Shown: positions 63,129 through 64,000 of the stretch, in pieces
Layout: each line of letters starts with the position of its first letter
How positions within the stretch are numbered: position 1 is the first letter of the stretch
DNA from: CAVVWJ01 sp965652025
Lineage (GTDB): Bacteria > Gemmatimonadota > Gemmatimonadetes > Gemmatimonadales > GWC2-71-9
Direction of reading: 5' to 3'
Assembly: GCA_965652025.1 (NCBI GenBank)
Contig: CBFGTM010000013.1
Location: forward strand, 1 to 64,000
Length of the DNA stretch: 64,000 nucleotides
Made by a program: the position numbers and the translations under genes
Notes under the pieces: model-generated
Databases searched by the model: none
Seen by the model: the letters and a program-made list of their open reading frames with translations, nothing else
Told to the model about the DNA's origin: nothing

Positions 63129-64000
63129 CTACATTGGTGAGCCGCCCCCGCCAACCATCGCGCGCCTGACCAACGGGATAGGCGGCCCGCCGTACGAGAG
63201 GAAGCGGTCGTGGAACTCGCGCCAGGCGTTCCGACCTCCACGATCCTTGGTCCAGTCGTCCCGTAGTTTGCGAACCATCAGCTTGCCCATCGTGTAGTTC
63301 AGATAGGCCGGGTCGTAAGTGCCTCGCAAGGCCTGCTGCCGTGCGGTGCCCGGATCCTGATACGCCTCCCGAAACAGCTTCTCCGACTGAGCCACCGTCA
63401 TGCCCTTGGTATGGAGCCCGATGGCCGAGAGGTATCGGGCGTTGCGCAAGAGCGCCTTCATCAACTGACCGATGTGTACCTCCGGATCACCATTCCCGAG
63501 GCCGGCGTCCCACATCATCTCTTCGGTGTAGTGAGCCCATCCCTCGGCAAAGGCATACCCCACAAAGATCCGCCCGAACATCGACCGGGCGCGGTTGGAA
63601 TGGAGGAAGTTCAGAAAGTGACCCGGCCAGACCTCGTGCACGCTGGTAAAGAGGAGGTCGGCTGCACCGGGGATGTACGCCAGCTGCTCCGCCCTGGGCC
63701 AGGATGGATCGGGTGGGGCGATGTAGTAGATCGAAGGCAGGCTCTTCTCATAGGGGCCCGGGATGTCGATATAGGCAAAGTTGAACCGCTGATAGGGCGG
63801 TGCCTCGTGCACCAGTGCCCGCTCGCTTCCCGGGATGGAGACCAGGCCCCGAGACCGCACAAATTCTTCCAGAGTGTCCAGTTGCGCCCGGGCGGCCTCG
63901 ACCGGGCTCCCCGGCGGCTGGTGCGCATTCATCCGCGCGACGCATTGGGCAATCGGCTGTCCCGGCGCATACTTCCCGCAGGCTTCCTTCAGCGCACGAA
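63129..64000 (-). CDS. DUF885-family hydrolase (C-terminal part; runs off the window)
   Basis: At least 290 residues; the frame stays open to base 64000, so the N-terminus lies outside. The zinc motif HEVWPGHF in FTSVHEVWPGHFLNFLHSNR is the DUF885 HExxxGH type, and the YEKSLPSIYYIAPPDPSWPR block is typical. A candidate Glu ligand is in YAFAEGWAHYTEEMMWD. These are metal-dependent peptidases. An internal ATG at 63932 is not the true start since upstream residues (ACGKYAPGQPIAQCVARM) match the family. Confidence 0.88.
   Translation of the reverse strand, partial: RALKEACGKYAPGQPIAQCVARMNAHQPPGSPVEAARAQLDTLEEFVRSRGLVSIPGSERALVHEAPPYQRFNFAYIDIPGPYEKSLPSIYYIAPPDPSWPRAEQLAYIPGAADLLFTSVHEVWPGHFLNFLHSNRARSMFGRIFVGYAFAEGWAHYTEEMMWDAGLGNGDPEVHIGQLMKALLRNARYLSAIGLHTKGMTVAQSEKLFREAYQDPGTARQQALRGTYDPAYLNYTMGKLMVRKLRDDWTKDRGGRNAWREFHDRFLSYGGPPIPLVRRAMVGGGGSPM

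Overview
The window is a gene-dense, GC-rich stretch of bacterial chromosome with no phage, plasmid, insertion-sequence or CRISPR signs. The best guess is a member of the Gemmatimonadota or a close relative. The reasons are a diderm envelope (BamA-like, TolC, RND and TorF-type proteins), the futalosine menaquinone enzyme MqnD, repeat-rich intergenic spacers, many GTG/TTG starts after good Shine-Dalgarno sites, and secreted proteins whose signal peptides often end in Ala-Gln-Thr. This is a judgement from gene content; no database was searched.

Layout. 1-9.1 kb: tRNA-Cys, a PAP2 phosphatase/lipid kinase/B12-radical SAM operon, a HAD phosphatase/BamA-like/DinB group, a DUF3108 protein and glutamine synthetase. 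9.15-10.3 kb: two repeat-filled spacers around a zinc-ribbon protein, then MqnD. 11.2-18.5 kb: an HD-GYP response regulator, a 1176-residue HEAT-repeat membrane protein, a family 2 glycosyltransferase and a REC-HisKA protein without an ATPase domain, probably one polysaccharide production and control unit. 18.5-20.1 kb: M48 protease and LemA. 20.1-23.7 kb: three overlapping regulator genes (AraC, receiver, MerR), a 47-residue secreted lipopeptide behind two 21-bp direct repeats, and a TPR protein. 23.8-29.2 kb: a pseudopilin, YceI, a Fis-type regulator, an unassigned structured RNA with a strong terminator, an O6-alkylguanine-DNA alkyltransferase behind a large palindrome, a cold-shock gene with a hairpin-rich leader, and a frameshifted Smr gene.

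29.1-44.6 kb: a periplasmic binding lipoprotein translationally coupled to a chemoreceptor, small proteins, a cupredoxin, signal peptidase I, two secreted metallopeptidases, and a complete RND efflux operon (adaptor, TolC, pump) bracketed by two similar small helical proteins. 44.6-57.0 kb: a polyamine locus. An approximately 8-kb operon encodes GabT, the PotA/B/C/D importer, a PuuB-like oxidase and putrescine aminotransferase; divergently lie a saccharopine-dehydrogenase-like reductase and an aldehyde dehydrogenase. Together they could import putrescine and degrade it through gamma-aminobutyraldehyde and GABA to succinate semialdehyde. A TorF-type porin at its edge has a riboswitch-like leader. 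57.3-63.1 kb: a surface-glycan tailoring cluster (nucleotide-sugar dehydratase, FemAB-like acyltransferase, formyltransferase, methyltransferase, nucleotidyltransferase-kinase fusion). A DUF885 hydrolase runs off the right edge.

The most promising undescribed elements are the AraC/lipopeptide/TPR module (about 21.3-23.7 kb), the structured RNA at about 25.35-25.76 kb, and the two structured leaders in the polyamine region (44.68 and 53.98 kb).
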